Source: Streptococcus mitis subsp. hohhotensis (lineage in GTDB: Bacteria; Bacillota; Bacilli; Lactobacillales; Streptococcaceae). From it: a DNA stretch of 64,000 bases. The number at the start of each line of letters is the position of its first letter. Within the stretch, counting starts at the first letter, position 1. The stretch covers positions 1 through 64,000 of the forward strand of contig NZ_JAIRCA020000006.1 in the NCBI RefSeq assembly GCF_020089495.2, read 5' to 3'. Below are positions 17,735 to 25,016 of the stretch, one piece after another. A model generated the notes under the pieces. That model did not search any database. It saw only the letters and a list, made by a program, of their open reading frames with translations, and was not told where the DNA came from. Both the position numbers and the translations under genes were made by a program.

Positions 17735-18786
17735 TGAAATTAAAAAGTTATATTTTAGTGGGGTATGTCATTTCAACACTCCTAACGATTATCGTGGTTT
17801 TTTGGGCTGTTCAAAAAATGCTGATTGCGAAAAGTGAGATTTACTTTTTGCTTGGAATGACCATCGTTGCCAGCCTTGTCGGTGCGGGGATTAGTCTCTT
17901 TCTCCTATCGCCAGTCTTTACTTCATTGGGCAAACTCAAGGAACATGCCAAGCGGGTAGCGGACAAGGATTTTCCTTCAAATCTGGAGGTTCAAGGCCCT
18001 GTAGAATTTCAGCAATTAGGCCAAGCTTTCAATGAAATGTCCCATGATTTGCAGGCCACCTTTGATTCCTTGGAAGAAAGCGAACGAGAAAAGGGCTTGA
18101 TGATTGCTCAACTTTCGCATGATATCAAGACCCCCATCACTTCGATCCAAGCGACGGTAGAAGGGATTTTGGATGGGGTTATTAAGGAAGGAGAACAGGA
18201 GCATTATCTAGCAACCATTGGACGCCAGACTGAAAGACTCAATAAACTGGTTGAGGAGTTGAATTTTTTGACCCTAAACACAGCTAGAAATCAGGTCGAA
18301 ACGACCAGCAAGGACAGCATTTTTCTGGACCAGCTTTTGATTGAGTGCATGAGTGAATTTCAGTTCTTGATTGAGCAGGAGGAGCGAGATGTTCATTTAC
18401 AGGTAATCCCAGAGTCTGCCCGGATTGAAGGAGATTATGCCAAGCTTTCTCGTATCTTGGTGAATCTGGTCAATAACGCTTTTAAATACTCAGCTCCAGG
18501 AACCAAGCTGGAAGTGGTGGCTAAGCTGGAAAATAACCAGCTTTCAATCAGTGTGACCGATGAGGGACAGGGGATTGCCCCAGAGGATTTGGAGAATATT
18601 TTCAAACGCCTTTATCGTGTAGAGACTTCGCGTAACATGAAAACAGGTGGTTATGGCTTAGGGCTTGCTATTGCGCGTGAATTGGCCCATCAATTGGGTG
18701 GAGAAATCACAGTTACCAGCCAGTACGGTCTAGGAAGCACCTTTACCCTCGTTCTCAATCTCTCTGGCAGTGAAAATAAAGCTTAA
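17734..18786 (+). CDS. hk08: Intramembrane-sensing histidine kinase of TCS08
   Basis: 350 residues. Two membrane segments (about 5-27 and 38-60) are separated by only about ten residues, so there is no external sensor domain; kinases of this shape read signals in or at the membrane. Then HAMP, HisKA (phospho-His in LSHDIKTPI, about residue 129), and HATPase (N box NLVNNAFKYS, G1 DEGQGI, G2 GGYGLGLAIA). The ATG overlaps the stop of the regulator gene (TAATG), giving coupled translation. Confidence 0.93.
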   Translation: MKLKSYILVGYVISTLLTIIVVFWAVQKMLIAKSEIYFLLGMTIVASLVGAGISLFLLSPVFTSLGKLKEHAKRVADKDFPSNLEVQGPVEFQQLGQAFNEMSHDLQATFDSLEESEREKGLMIAQLSHDIKTPITSIQATVEGILDGVIKEGEQEHYLATIGRQTERLNKLVEELNFLTLNTARNQVETTSKDSIFLDQLLIECMSEFQFLIEQEERDVHLQVIPESARIEGDYAKLSRILVNLVNNAFKYSAPGTKLEVVAKLENNQLSISVTDEGQGIAPEDLENIFKRLYRVETSRNMKTGGYGLGLAIARELAHQLGGEITVTSQYGLGSTFTLVLNLSGSENKA

Positions 18787-18792
18787 ACCCCC

Positions 18793-18821
18793 TTTACAAA
18801 TCTATCAATTCATGGTAAAAT
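18793..18821 (+). promoter_or_regulatory. Promoter of rpsD
   Basis: TTTACA (18793-18798), 17-bp spacer, TAAAAT (18816-18821), with TG one base upstream of the -10 box. Confidence 0.75.
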
Positions 18822-18827
18822 GGATTT

Positions 18828-18980
18828 TGTGTGAAATATCAGCAGGAAAGCATGAAGCTCGTCAACAGGTGTCTTATGATAAGTAACCTTGGCTGTTTAG
18901 GCGAAGGGCATCTGCACGAATCAGGGCTTTCTAAGTGACTATTTCCACCGAAATATTATTTATATCAGGAGGACATTTAC
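18828..18980 (+). promoter_or_regulatory. Long rpsD leader, candidate S4 autoregulatory RNA
   Basis: About 150 nt separate the predicted start of transcription from the rpsD ATG. The stretch has no open frame of note. S4 represses its own mRNA through leader structures in several bacteria, so an RNA control element is the natural guess. I did not derive a confident fold. AGGAGG at 18967-18972 is the RBS. Confidence 0.45.
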
Positions 18981-19592
18981 ATGTCACGTTATACAGGACC
19001 ATCTTGGAAACAAGCTCGTCGCCTTGGCCTTTCACTTACAGGTACAGGTAAAGAATTGGCACGTCGTAACTACGTACCAGGACAACACGGACCAAACAAC
19101 CGTTCTAAATTGTCAGAATACGGTTTGCAATTGGCTGAAAAACAAAAACTTCGTTTCACTTACGGTGTAGGTGAAAAACAATTCCGTAACTTGTTCGTAC
19201 AAGCTACAAAAATCAAAGGCGGAATCCTAGGTTTCAACTTCATGCTTCTTTTGGAACGTCGTTTGGATAACGTTGTTTACCGTCTTGGTCTTGCGACTAC
19301 TCGTCGTCAAGCTCGTCAATTCGTAAACCACGGTCACATCCTTGTTGACGGAAAACGTGTTGATATCCCATCATACCGCGTAACTCCAGGTCAAGTGATC
19401 TCAGTTCGTGAAAAATCATTGAAAGTTCCAGCTATCCTTGAAGCAGTAGAAGCTACTCTTGGACGTCCAGCATTCGTATCATTCGACGCTGAAAAATTGG
19501 AAGGTTCATTGACTCGCTTGCCAGAACGCGACGAAATCAACCCAGAAATCAACGAAGCACTTGTCGTTGAATTCTACAACAAAATGTTGTAA
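18981..19592 (+). CDS. rpsD: 30S ribosomal protein S4
   Basis: 203 residues: [16 protein letters not shown] start, S4 RNA-binding domain about 92-155 ([30 protein letters not shown]). It is a primary 16S rRNA-binding protein that starts assembly of the small subunit body. Codon use is strongly biased to the preferred set. It stands alone with its own promoter and terminator, and island 1 begins just downstream. Confidence 0.98.
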   Translation: MSRYTGPSWKQARRLGLSLTGTGKELARRNYVPGQHGPNNRSKLSEYGLQLAEKQKLRFTYGVGEKQFRNLFVQATKIKGGILGFNFMLLLERRLDNVVYRLGLATTRRQARQFVNHGHILVDGKRVDIPSYRVTPGQVISVREKSLKVPAILEAVEATLGRPAFVSFDAEKLEGSLTRLPERDEINPEINEALVVEFYNKML

Positions 19593-19631
19593 TATTTTAT
19601 TGAATCAGATAGGCTTTAGAGCCTTGATATT

Positions 19632-19667
19632 AAGCACTTTGGGACGCTTTCCCATAGTGCTTTTTTT
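19632..19667 (+). terminator. Terminator of rpsD
   Basis: AGCACTTTGGGA (19633-19644) pairs with TCCCATAGTGCT (19650-19661) with one mismatch; seven T follow. The island integrase gene is convergent, about 80 bp further on. Confidence 0.85.
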
Positions 19668-19748
19668 GTTTTTACTACCCTTTTAGTTACCCTTAACCAA
19701 TTTTAGGTATAGTAAGAGGGTAGCCCCAAAATGGGACACCCTTATTAT

Positions 19749-20912
19749 TTATAGATTGCTAATAGCCGATTCAAAGATTGAGACGGCTTTTTTTGCTCCC
19801 TCTTTGGTAGCATGGACATAAGTGTTTAAAGTCATAGAGATATTAGAGTGACCTAATCTGTATTGCAAGTCTTTGGCCTCTATACCAGCGTATAGCATGA
19901 TTGTAGCGTGAGTGTGTCTAAAACCGTGGAAACTAATATCAGGAACGCCAGCGCTTTTAAAGTGGCCTTGTAGCCTCTTTCTTAATAAGCAAGCGTAGGC
20001 GTATTTTGTGGTAAAAGGAGTGAAAACAATCCCCTCAGACCGCCCTAGTTGCCATGACTGGACTTGTTGACGTTTTTTATATTGTTTGAGCAGTGAGACT
20101 GTAGCTTTATCAATATCAATTTCTCTTAGACCTGCTTTAGACTTAGGCGTATTTGTTTCTTGGTATCTATTCAGAGTCTTAGAAATGCTGATAATGCCTT
20201 TTTTAAGGTCAATATCAGACCACTCAAGAGCCAAAGCCTCACCGATACGGCACCCACTAGCCAGCAATGTTTTATAAAGTACGTAGTCAAAGAGATTTTC
20301 ATAACTAGATAAGTCTAGGTTATCCAGGTAGTCTAGAAACTGTTTAAGTTCTTGATTGCTGAAAAACTTTACCTTATGCTCCTTGTTTTGTTGCTTACGT
20401 GGGATAATGACATCCCTAGCTGGGTTATGCTGGATCGCTTGCATTGTAACTCCATACTGGAGAATACGGCGGTTTATATTGTTTAGGAAGCTATAGTTTG
20501 CATATGCCCCTTTTTCGCCTTTATTGGCCTTGTCAGCCCACTTATTGACTTGTTGCTGGATAATCGGAGTAGTAAGCTTGTCTAGCTTGTAATCGCCGAA
20601 TACAGGCAAAATATGAAGTCTCACAATCCCCTCCATGGATTGCTGGGAGTTTGGTTTGATTGTATTCTTGTAACTGTCCCACCATAAAGCGACCAGCTCC
20701 CTATAGGTTGTAATGGTTGGTTTTTCCTTTACACTATATCCATTGTTTGCAAAAGCGTTAATGGCCTCTCTTGCCTTGATTTTAACGCCTGTTTTTGTTT
20801 TGGCAGTTACCGTAGTTCTAGCCTTTTTCCCTGTAAGTTTATCAACTCCAAGATACACGCTTGCTCGGTATACGATTGTTCCGTTTTTCTTTTTGTATTC
20901 TGTAATCTTCAT
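19749..20912 (-). CDS. int: Tyrosine recombinase (island 1 integrase)
   Basis: 387 residues: N-terminal AP2-like arm-binding region, SAM-like core-binding domain (about 65-170), and C-terminal catalytic domain with Arg in SGCRIGEALAL, HGFRHTHA (His-x-x-Arg), and nucleophile Tyr in MTLNTYVHA. It should join and excise the island at a site by the 3' side of rpsD. AAGGAG precedes the ATG. It is the first gene inside the left end, facing rpsD. Confidence 0.95.
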   Translation of the reverse strand: MKITEYKKKNGTIVYRASVYLGVDKLTGKKARTTVTAKTKTGVKIKAREAINAFANNGYSVKEKPTITTYRELVALWWDSYKNTIKPNSQQSMEGIVRLHILPVFGDYKLDKLTTPIIQQQVNKWADKANKGEKGAYANYSFLNNINRRILQYGVTMQAIQHNPARDVIIPRKQQNKEHKVKFFSNQELKQFLDYLDNLDLSSYENLFDYVLYKTLLASGCRIGEALALEWSDIDLKKGIISISKTLNRYQETNTPKSKAGLREIDIDKATVSLLKQYKKRQQVQSWQLGRSEGIVFTPFTTKYAYACLLRKRLQGHFKSAGVPDISFHGFRHTHATIMLYAGIEAKDLQYRLGHSNISMTLNTYVHATKEGAKKAVSIFESAISNL

Positions 20913-20933
20913 GGTTTTACTCCTTTTCCATCA

Positions 20934-21047
20934 GCAGGCAAGCAATTAGAAAAGATTTTGAGTTTATACCATGTGAGGGGCTACGAGAACCCCCTTATTT
21001 TCGATTTTAAGCAGTCAGACGGTAAATTGTACCAGAACAAGAAATAA
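20934..21047 (+). pseudogene. Startless frame resembling the 59-aa ORF at 23605
   Basis: AGKQLEKILSLYHVRGY... runs to a stop at 21045-21047 without a start codon. Its first bases (20935-20961) match 23609-23635 at 26 of 27 positions, where MAGKQLEKVLKS... begins. It is either a relic of a duplicated small gene or a shared protein-binding site that happens to be open. It lies between int and the Abi_2 gene. Confidence 0.35.
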
Positions 21048-21084
21048 GGCGGATATGGGGCTGATATCTACTTAGTAGATGGTT

Positions 21085-22053
21085 CTATTCAGAATACTTA
21101 GCTATTTTGTCCTTTATATACTCTAATGGCATACCTGATTCTATCGTAAACATAACATCGTCATCAGGGAACTTTTTAAGATGTTCCTTGAGAGAATAGA
21201 ATAAAGCAAATTCGGCATGAAATGTTGCATCCTCATTCTTAAACCATGTAAGAGAGTTGAAAAGGGTGTATAAATCGTTTTTTCCAGCCCCTTTTCTATA
21301 ACCGGCTTCAGATATATTCATACGTTTGTGGAAAAATTCTCTGTAGCTGATTGAATATTTCTCAGAATGATAATTAAACAGTCTACCGCTATGGGCAGCA
21401 CGGTTTCTAAATGCCAAAACTAGGTATAAAATTTCTGAAAAGGTTGCTTTTACCTCCTCGGTTATAAATTCTTTAGGAATTGTTAGGCAGGTTGCAATGA
21501 CTTGCTCTTTTTGAGCAGGTTTTAGTAGCTTACACATTGTTACCAAGTTTCCTAGAGTAGTACCTTTTAAAAGAATCCATGGCGGGATGTGTCCGTGAGT
21601 TTCTCTGTAGTGTTTATAAGGTTCAGATTTATCATCGTAAATTTTATTTAATTTATGAATAAGCTGATCAATCTCATAACCTCTTTTATTCTTCTTCCCT
21701 TGATTATAATTTTTTCTATCCAGATAATTCTCTTTTTCAACTCCGATATCTTTTGCGACAACGTAACCGATTGCTGTCCGTAGTGACAATTCAATTTCCA
21801 TAGTCGCCTCTAAAATTCCTTTTCGGATATCTTTATCAAGTTCATAGAGGGCGAGCATATGTTCAAACGTTTCACCATCTTTATAGATTTCCTTTTCCGA
21901 GTCTAATTCAATAGTGAAATACTTATACCCGTTGACTATTTCATAGTATCCATAATTAGTTAGAGCTTGTCTTGCTAAGCTTTCATTAAGAAATGTTAGA
22001 TTTCTTGATTTTAGTAGTTCAATTTGTTCATTGATATCTGTAAAAGGTTTCAT
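21085..22053 (-). CDS. Abi_2 (AbiD/AbiF) family protein with HEPN RNase motif
   Basis: About 322 residues from the ATG at 22053 (MKPFTDINEQI), which has GAGGT seven bases upstream; a longer frame up to 22176 runs through a hairpin and the -10 box and is not credible. All-alpha protein of the abortive-infection Abi_2 family. R216 and H221 in FRNRAAHSG form the R-x4-H signature of HEPN ribonucleases. AbiF-type HEPN proteins are reported to act with a structured RNA encoded just upstream and to be related to the ancestry of Cas13. Here such a leader (22078-22140) is present. Its role is probably antiphage cargo, cutting RNA when the partner is lost. Confidence 0.82.
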   Translation of the reverse strand: MKPFTDINEQIELLKSRNLTFLNESLARQALTNYGYYEIVNGYKYFTIELDSEKEIYKDGETFEHMLALYELDKDIRKGILEATMEIELSLRTAIGYVVAKDIGVEKENYLDRKNYNQGKKNKRGYEIDQLIHKLNKIYDDKSEPYKHYRETHGHIPPWILLKGTTLGNLVTMCKLLKPAQKEQVIATCLTIPKEFITEEVKATFSEILYLVLAFRNRAAHSGRLFNYHSEKYSISYREFFHKRMNISEAGYRKGAGKNDLYTLFNSLTWFKNEDATFHAEFALFYSLKEHLKKFPDDDVMFTIESGMPLEYIKDKIAKYSE

Positions 22054-22077
22054 TGATTGTACCTCAAAATAATGCAC

Positions 22078-22140
22078 AAAAGGAGCCTCGTTAGAAGCTC
22101 CTTTCGGTAGGTCGCTACTGCAACCATTCATTAAGATTAA
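22078..22140 (-). ncRNA. Structured leader RNA of the Abi_2/AbiF gene, candidate antitoxin RNA
   Basis: Between the promoter and the abi ATG lie about 85 nt. On the minus strand they form GTAG-CGAC-CTAC (complement of 22107-22118) and then an 8-bp terminator-type hairpin, AAAGGAGC...GCTCCTTT (22079-22104), with a short T run. Most transcripts would stop there, yielding a small RNA and a little abi mRNA. Small RNA, leaky terminator, toxin is the layout of type III systems and of AbiF loci. No tandem repeats are present. Confidence 0.5.
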
Positions 22141-22144
22141 ATAA

Positions 22145-22173
22145 ATTATAATCCATTTGGAGCCATATGTCAA
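22145..22173 (-). promoter_or_regulatory. Strong promoter for the Abi_2 leader RNA and gene
   Basis: On the minus strand, TTGACA (complement of 22168-22173), 17-bp spacer, TATAAT (complement of 22145-22150): both boxes perfect. A perfect promoter before a terminator suggests that the small RNA is the main product. Confidence 0.85.
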
Positions 22174-22376
22174 CAAATTAGCGAATTGATTCGCCTTTTT
22201 TCGTCCTAAAACTGTTCCTTCCGTATTGTTCCATAGTCCATGGTTGCACCTTTCTATTTGTCAATTTCGCTCATTTTTGCGCTTTAGTCTGTATAATCGG
22301 ATTTCTATTCTTCAATTTCCCCTGTTTTTGCACAATAGAGAGTGGGAGAAGAGGTGCTATTGGCGAATATGGGAAG
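22174..22376. other. Gap between the Abi_2 promoter and the CI repressor gene
   Basis: Contains GCGAA-TTGA-TTCGC (22181-22194) followed by a T run on the plus strand, beside the Abi_2 -35 box; it may be a terminator for plus-strand RNA or an operator. No gene is seen in the rest. Confidence 0.4.
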
Positions 22377-23048
22377 TTATTTAATATTATTCTTCTCATT
22401 GTATTCCATTGTGGAATAGTTCTCTTTCCATATTTTACTGTATTTAAACAATTCCTTGAACTCATTTTCTTTCTCAGACTTCATTTGTTCAAAGTATCCA
22501 CCAGCCATTGTTACCATTAAATATTTGTTATTGATACTTGACATTGATTTCATTGAATCTTTAATTTGTTCTATCTGATCGTCAGAAAGATAAATAGAAT
22601 ATTTTTCTATAAACTTTATAAAATCTTTATCAAATTCTTTATCCCGTTGTTGCAACTGCGCTAATTGTTCATCACGCATTCTCCAACCCACTAAGTCTAG
22701 ATAGTAATTTTTTGCTTCTGGACGTGCTTTTAATTCCTCTTTTTCTTCATCTGTTAAGTAGTGATCTGCTTGTTCCTCTAACTCCTTAAGAAAAATCTTT
22801 GATGGGCTATTATCGTAACCAAGAAGATACCCAACCGATACTCCAAAGTGTTTAGCTAAAGAATCCCATATTTTTTGATTTCTTGGTTTTCTAGTGCCAT
22901 TTTCATAGTACATTAATTGGCTATCAGAAACAGAAATATCATAAGTTTCTTTTAAAATTTTCTTTAGTTTATTTAGAGATAAATTTTCTTTTTCCCTTAA
23001 TTCTTTTAATCTATTTTTAACTTCTAACTCATTTACTTTATTTTTCAA
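22377..23048 (-). CDS. CI-like repressor (XRE family)
   Basis: 223 residues. An N-terminal helix-turn-helix domain (about 12-75: LKELREKENLSLNKLKK ... SDSQLMYYENGTRKPR) is followed by an acidic helical region. No LexA-type Ser-Lys protease motif is seen, so induction is probably by a phage protein, as in PICIs, not by RecA-driven self-cleavage. The start is a TTG at 23048-23046 with AGGTAAG upstream; no better start exists in frame. It is divergent from the cro-like gene across a four-site operator. Confidence 0.85.
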   Translation of the reverse strand: MKNKVNELEVKNRLKELREKENLSLNKLKKILKETYDISVSDSQLMYYENGTRKPRNQKIWDSLAKHFGVSVGYLLGYDNSPSKIFLKELEEQADHYLTDEEKEELKARPEAKNYYLDLVGWRMRDEQLAQLQQRDKEFDKDFIKFIEKYSIYLSDDQIEQIKDSMKSMSSINNKYLMVTMAGGYFEQMKSEKENEFKELFKYSKIWKENYSTMEYNEKNNIK

Positions 23049-23117
23049 TTTTTCTTACCTAATTTTGATTACTTGTAGTTAGATTATATCACAGTGAATA
23101 GAAAATGGCTATAAAAA

Positions 23118-23210
23118 TATTCTCAAAAAAAGAACGTTTAGCACTTGATATTCTCAGAATAAGATTATATAATCAATTTGTTCTTGAATTGAGAATAAAT
23201 TTTGAGAAAG
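23118..23210. promoter_or_regulatory. Early promoter with four CI/Cro operator half-sites
   Basis: The rightward promoter is TTGATA (23145-23150), 17-bp spacer, TATAAT (23168-23173). TATTCTCA occurs at 23118-23125 and 23149-23156; its inverse TGAGAATA at 23190-23197 and TGAGAAAG at 23203-23210. One copy touches the -35 box and two lie after the transcription start. Confidence 0.75.
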
Positions 23211-23221
23211 GAGAAAGAAAA

Positions 23222-23410
23222 ATGATTATTACACAAGAACAAGCAAAGGCTTTGCGTAGAAAAAAAGCTGATTTACAATTAAAAAATTATGAATTTGCTT
23301 TTGAAATTGGGGTTGCCCCTAGAACTGTTCCTAAAATTCTTAATGGAGATTATAAAGCACCAAATAGAATTTACGCAAGTGTAATGGAATGGTTAGCAAA
23401 GGATTATTAG
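23222..23410 (+). CDS. Cro-like small DNA-binding protein
   Basis: 62 residues from the ATG after GAAAGGAG: MIITQEQAKALRRKKADLQLKN..., with a helix-turn-helix around AFEIGVAPRTVPKILNG and a C-terminal helix. Opposed to the CI-like gene and preceded by the shared operators. An upstream in-frame ATG (23105) lies inside the operator region and is ignored. Confidence 0.8.
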   Translation: MIITQEQAKALRRKKADLQLKNYEFAFEIGVAPRTVPKILNGDYKAPNRIYASVMEWLAKDY

Positions 23411-23604
23411 AAAGGAGCGACCCAATCGCAATACTTCAATACATTTACAGATTTCTCATGTGGTGCTTTACTACTGGGGATTGACAACAAAAAAGTCACT
23501 TACTCAAATTTTGGTCGAGGAGAGCAAGCGACTGGATCAAGAATATAGATATTTTTCTATATCTCAATTATAACAAAAATCAACCATTCAATCAATAACA
23601 ACTA
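23411..23604 (+). other. Early-region gap without a clear gene
   Basis: About 195 bp after cro. No frame with a ribosome-binding site is seen. AGATATTTTTCTATATCT (23547-23564) is an inverted repeat. Confidence 0.4.
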
Positions 23605-23784
23605 ATGGCAGGCAAGCAATTAGAAAAGGTTTTGAAAAGCAAGTGCTTACACGGCGACTCTAGGCACTTGTTTAGCGAAAATGTGGGTGATTACCCACGA
23701 AACATCACTACATACGTCCGCCAACTTGGGGCAATCGCCCAGCGTTTGGAGTGGTGTCAATCCTGTATAGTAAACGACAATTAA
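23605..23784 (+). CDS. 59-aa hypothetical protein of the island early region
   Basis: Frame MAGKQLEKVLKSKC ... VRQLGAIAQRLEW ... IVNDN, ending just before the next gene's RBS. It contains basic and amphipathic stretches and four Cys. There is no strong RBS. Support is its full use of the gap and the related sequence AGKQLEKIL at 20934. No family is recognised. Confidence 0.45.
   Translation: MAGKQLEKVLKSKCLHGDSRHLFSENVGDYPRNITTYVRQLGAIAQRLEWCQSCIVNDN
23609..23635 (+). repeat. 27-bp direct repeat, copy 2 (copy 1 at 20935-20961)
   Basis: 26 of 27 bases match the copy before int (caggcaagcaattagaaaag then R then ttttga). Both copies have the same orientation, 2.67 kb apart, flanking the abi-CI-cro segment. 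Recombination between them would delete the immunity region. Confidence 0.75.
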
Positions 23785-23806
23785 AAGGCCAACGGAGGAA
23801 AAATAT

Positions 23807-24007
23807 ATGACAGTAAATACTAATGATGTTTTAGTAGATTATGAGGGCTTTTGTGCTCAATTAAGTGATATTCAACTAGTCTTAGAAATGGCTACCATGG
23901 AAGATAGTAAACAATCATCAGCTTTGCTCAATACTGCAAACCAAGCCATAAGCAAACTCATTTTAGAACATACTCAACAAGCTAATGACTATAGAAAGAG
24001 ACTATGA
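23807..24007 (+). CDS. 66-aa hypothetical island protein
   Basis: MTVNTNDVLVDYEGF..., helical, preceded by CGGAGG. It ends two bases before the next ATG, so it belongs to the early operon. Not recognised. Confidence 0.65.
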   Translation: MTVNTNDVLVDYEGFCAQLSDIQLVLEMATMEDSKQSSALLNTANQAISKLILEHTQQANDYRKRL

Positions 24008-24008
24008 C

Positions 24009-24212
24009 ATGAATGAACTAGATTTGACCAATACACAAGCGGTAATCTTTATGGTGGTGTTGATTGGCTTACTGCTTTATCTAAACCACCGAGACCGCAA
24101 AAAAAGCGCCCAATTTGAGCGAGAAAACCAACAGACGATAGAAACACCAAGAGAGGATTTAAACCCTTTCTACGGGCGTTATATCCAGCTTGCAGGTAAG
24201 ATTTATAATTAG
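24009..24212 (+). CDS. 67-aa single-pass membrane protein
   Basis: From the ATG at 24009: one hydrophobic segment (AVIFMVVLIGLLLYL, about residues 10-24) then a charged cytoplasmic tail with many Arg and Glu. Satellites carry small proteins of this sort; the role is unknown. Confidence 0.6.
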   Translation: MNELDLTNTQAVIFMVVLIGLLLYLNHRDRKKSAQFERENQQTIETPREDLNPFYGRYIQLAGKIYN

Positions 24213-24225
24213 AAAGGAGTGTAAT

Positions 24226-24492
24226 ATGCAACTATTATCAAGAGAGGCAGAGCTTGAGCTACTGGAGAAAGTGGGAAATCACTTAGAGAAAAGGCTTGAG
24301 CTTGAAAAACAGCATAATGACGGCTGGGACTTAATTTCTAGGCCTGATTTACTAGACAAGTTAGGGATCAGTGGAACTACGTTAAACAACTGGGAAAAGC
24401 ACGGTTTAAGACCGTATCAGTCGCCTTTTGAGAACAGTAAGAAGATTTATTACCGCAAGACCGATATATACAATTTTCTTGCAGTAGATTAG
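24226..24492 (+). CDS. MerR/HTH_17-like small DNA-binding protein (excisionase or regulator)
   Basis: 88 residues from the ATG after AAAGGAGTG. The C-terminal half reads LLDKLGISGTTLNNWEKHGL ... KIYYRKTDIYNFL, the winged-helix pattern of excisionase/AlpA-type proteins. It resembles the small proteins beside the integrases of islands 2A and 2B. It may direct excision by Int or act as a transcription activator. Confidence 0.75.
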   Translation: MQLLSREAELELLEKVGNHLEKRLELEKQHNDGWDLISRPDLLDKLGISGTTLNNWEKHGLRPYQSPFENSKKIYYRKTDIYNFLAVD

Positions 24493-24500
24493 GAGGTGCA

Positions 24501-25016
24501 ATGAGAATAATAGAGTTGACTATATCCGTTGAGAAAATGCCCCTATTTGGCTTTCTCAAGTCAAATCCTACTCAAGTATGGAAGAATGGGGAACACTACA
24601 AATTTACCTATTATGAGCCTGTAGACGAGGCTTTGACGAGTTTTCAATATAAAGGCTTATATGTGTCTATTAAAGACGAAAATGAGGCAGTAGAGGGCTG
24701 GGAATTGGTCAGAGATTTAGATATTGCTTTGGCCAGTCCTGACTTGCTGACAATCTTGAAAGAGTTAGAGGTAAACAAATTGACCGAACAACGGCAGGGG
24801 CTTGGAGTGGAGTTAAAAGGTTGGATTTTTGACCTGATTTGTAATGGCATTTATACCAGATATGAGACTTCGCTTTTTGTCCGCTTGCTATTTGTAAATG
24901 GCTACAGTTTTAGTCAGCTGGTGGATTTGTTTTCAGCAATCGTTAAACGCAAAGACCTAGCAAGCTATTTTTTAGAAGTAGCAAGAATATTTTATAAGGA
25001 GGTAGCTTTTGAATAG
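24501..25016 (+). CDS. 171-aa hypothetical protein before the Rep gene
   Basis: Mixed alpha/beta, mildly acidic, preceded by GGAGGTGCA. The last 8 nt overlap the TTG start of the helicase gene, implying coupled translation and a shared role in replication. No motif of a known primase is visible. Confidence 0.65.
   Translation: MRIIELTISVEKMPLFGFLKSNPTQVWKNGEHYKFTYYEPVDEALTSFQYKGLYVSIKDENEAVEGWELVRDLDIALASPDLLTILKELEVNKLTEQRQGLGVELKGWIFDLICNGIYTRYETSLFVRLLFVNGYSFSQLVDLFSAIVKRKDLASYFLEVARIFYKEVAFE

Noticed and set aside
18828..18980. T-box or known metabolite riboswitch before rpsD
   Set aside because: No T-box core motif or other riboswitch signature was recognised; only an S4-type leader remains plausible.
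21085..22176. Lipoprotein or exported form of the Abi_2 protein (frame MLTYGSKWIII...LMNGC)
   Set aside because: The extended frame runs through the terminator hairpin and the -10 box; the ATG at 22053 has a proper ribosome-binding site.
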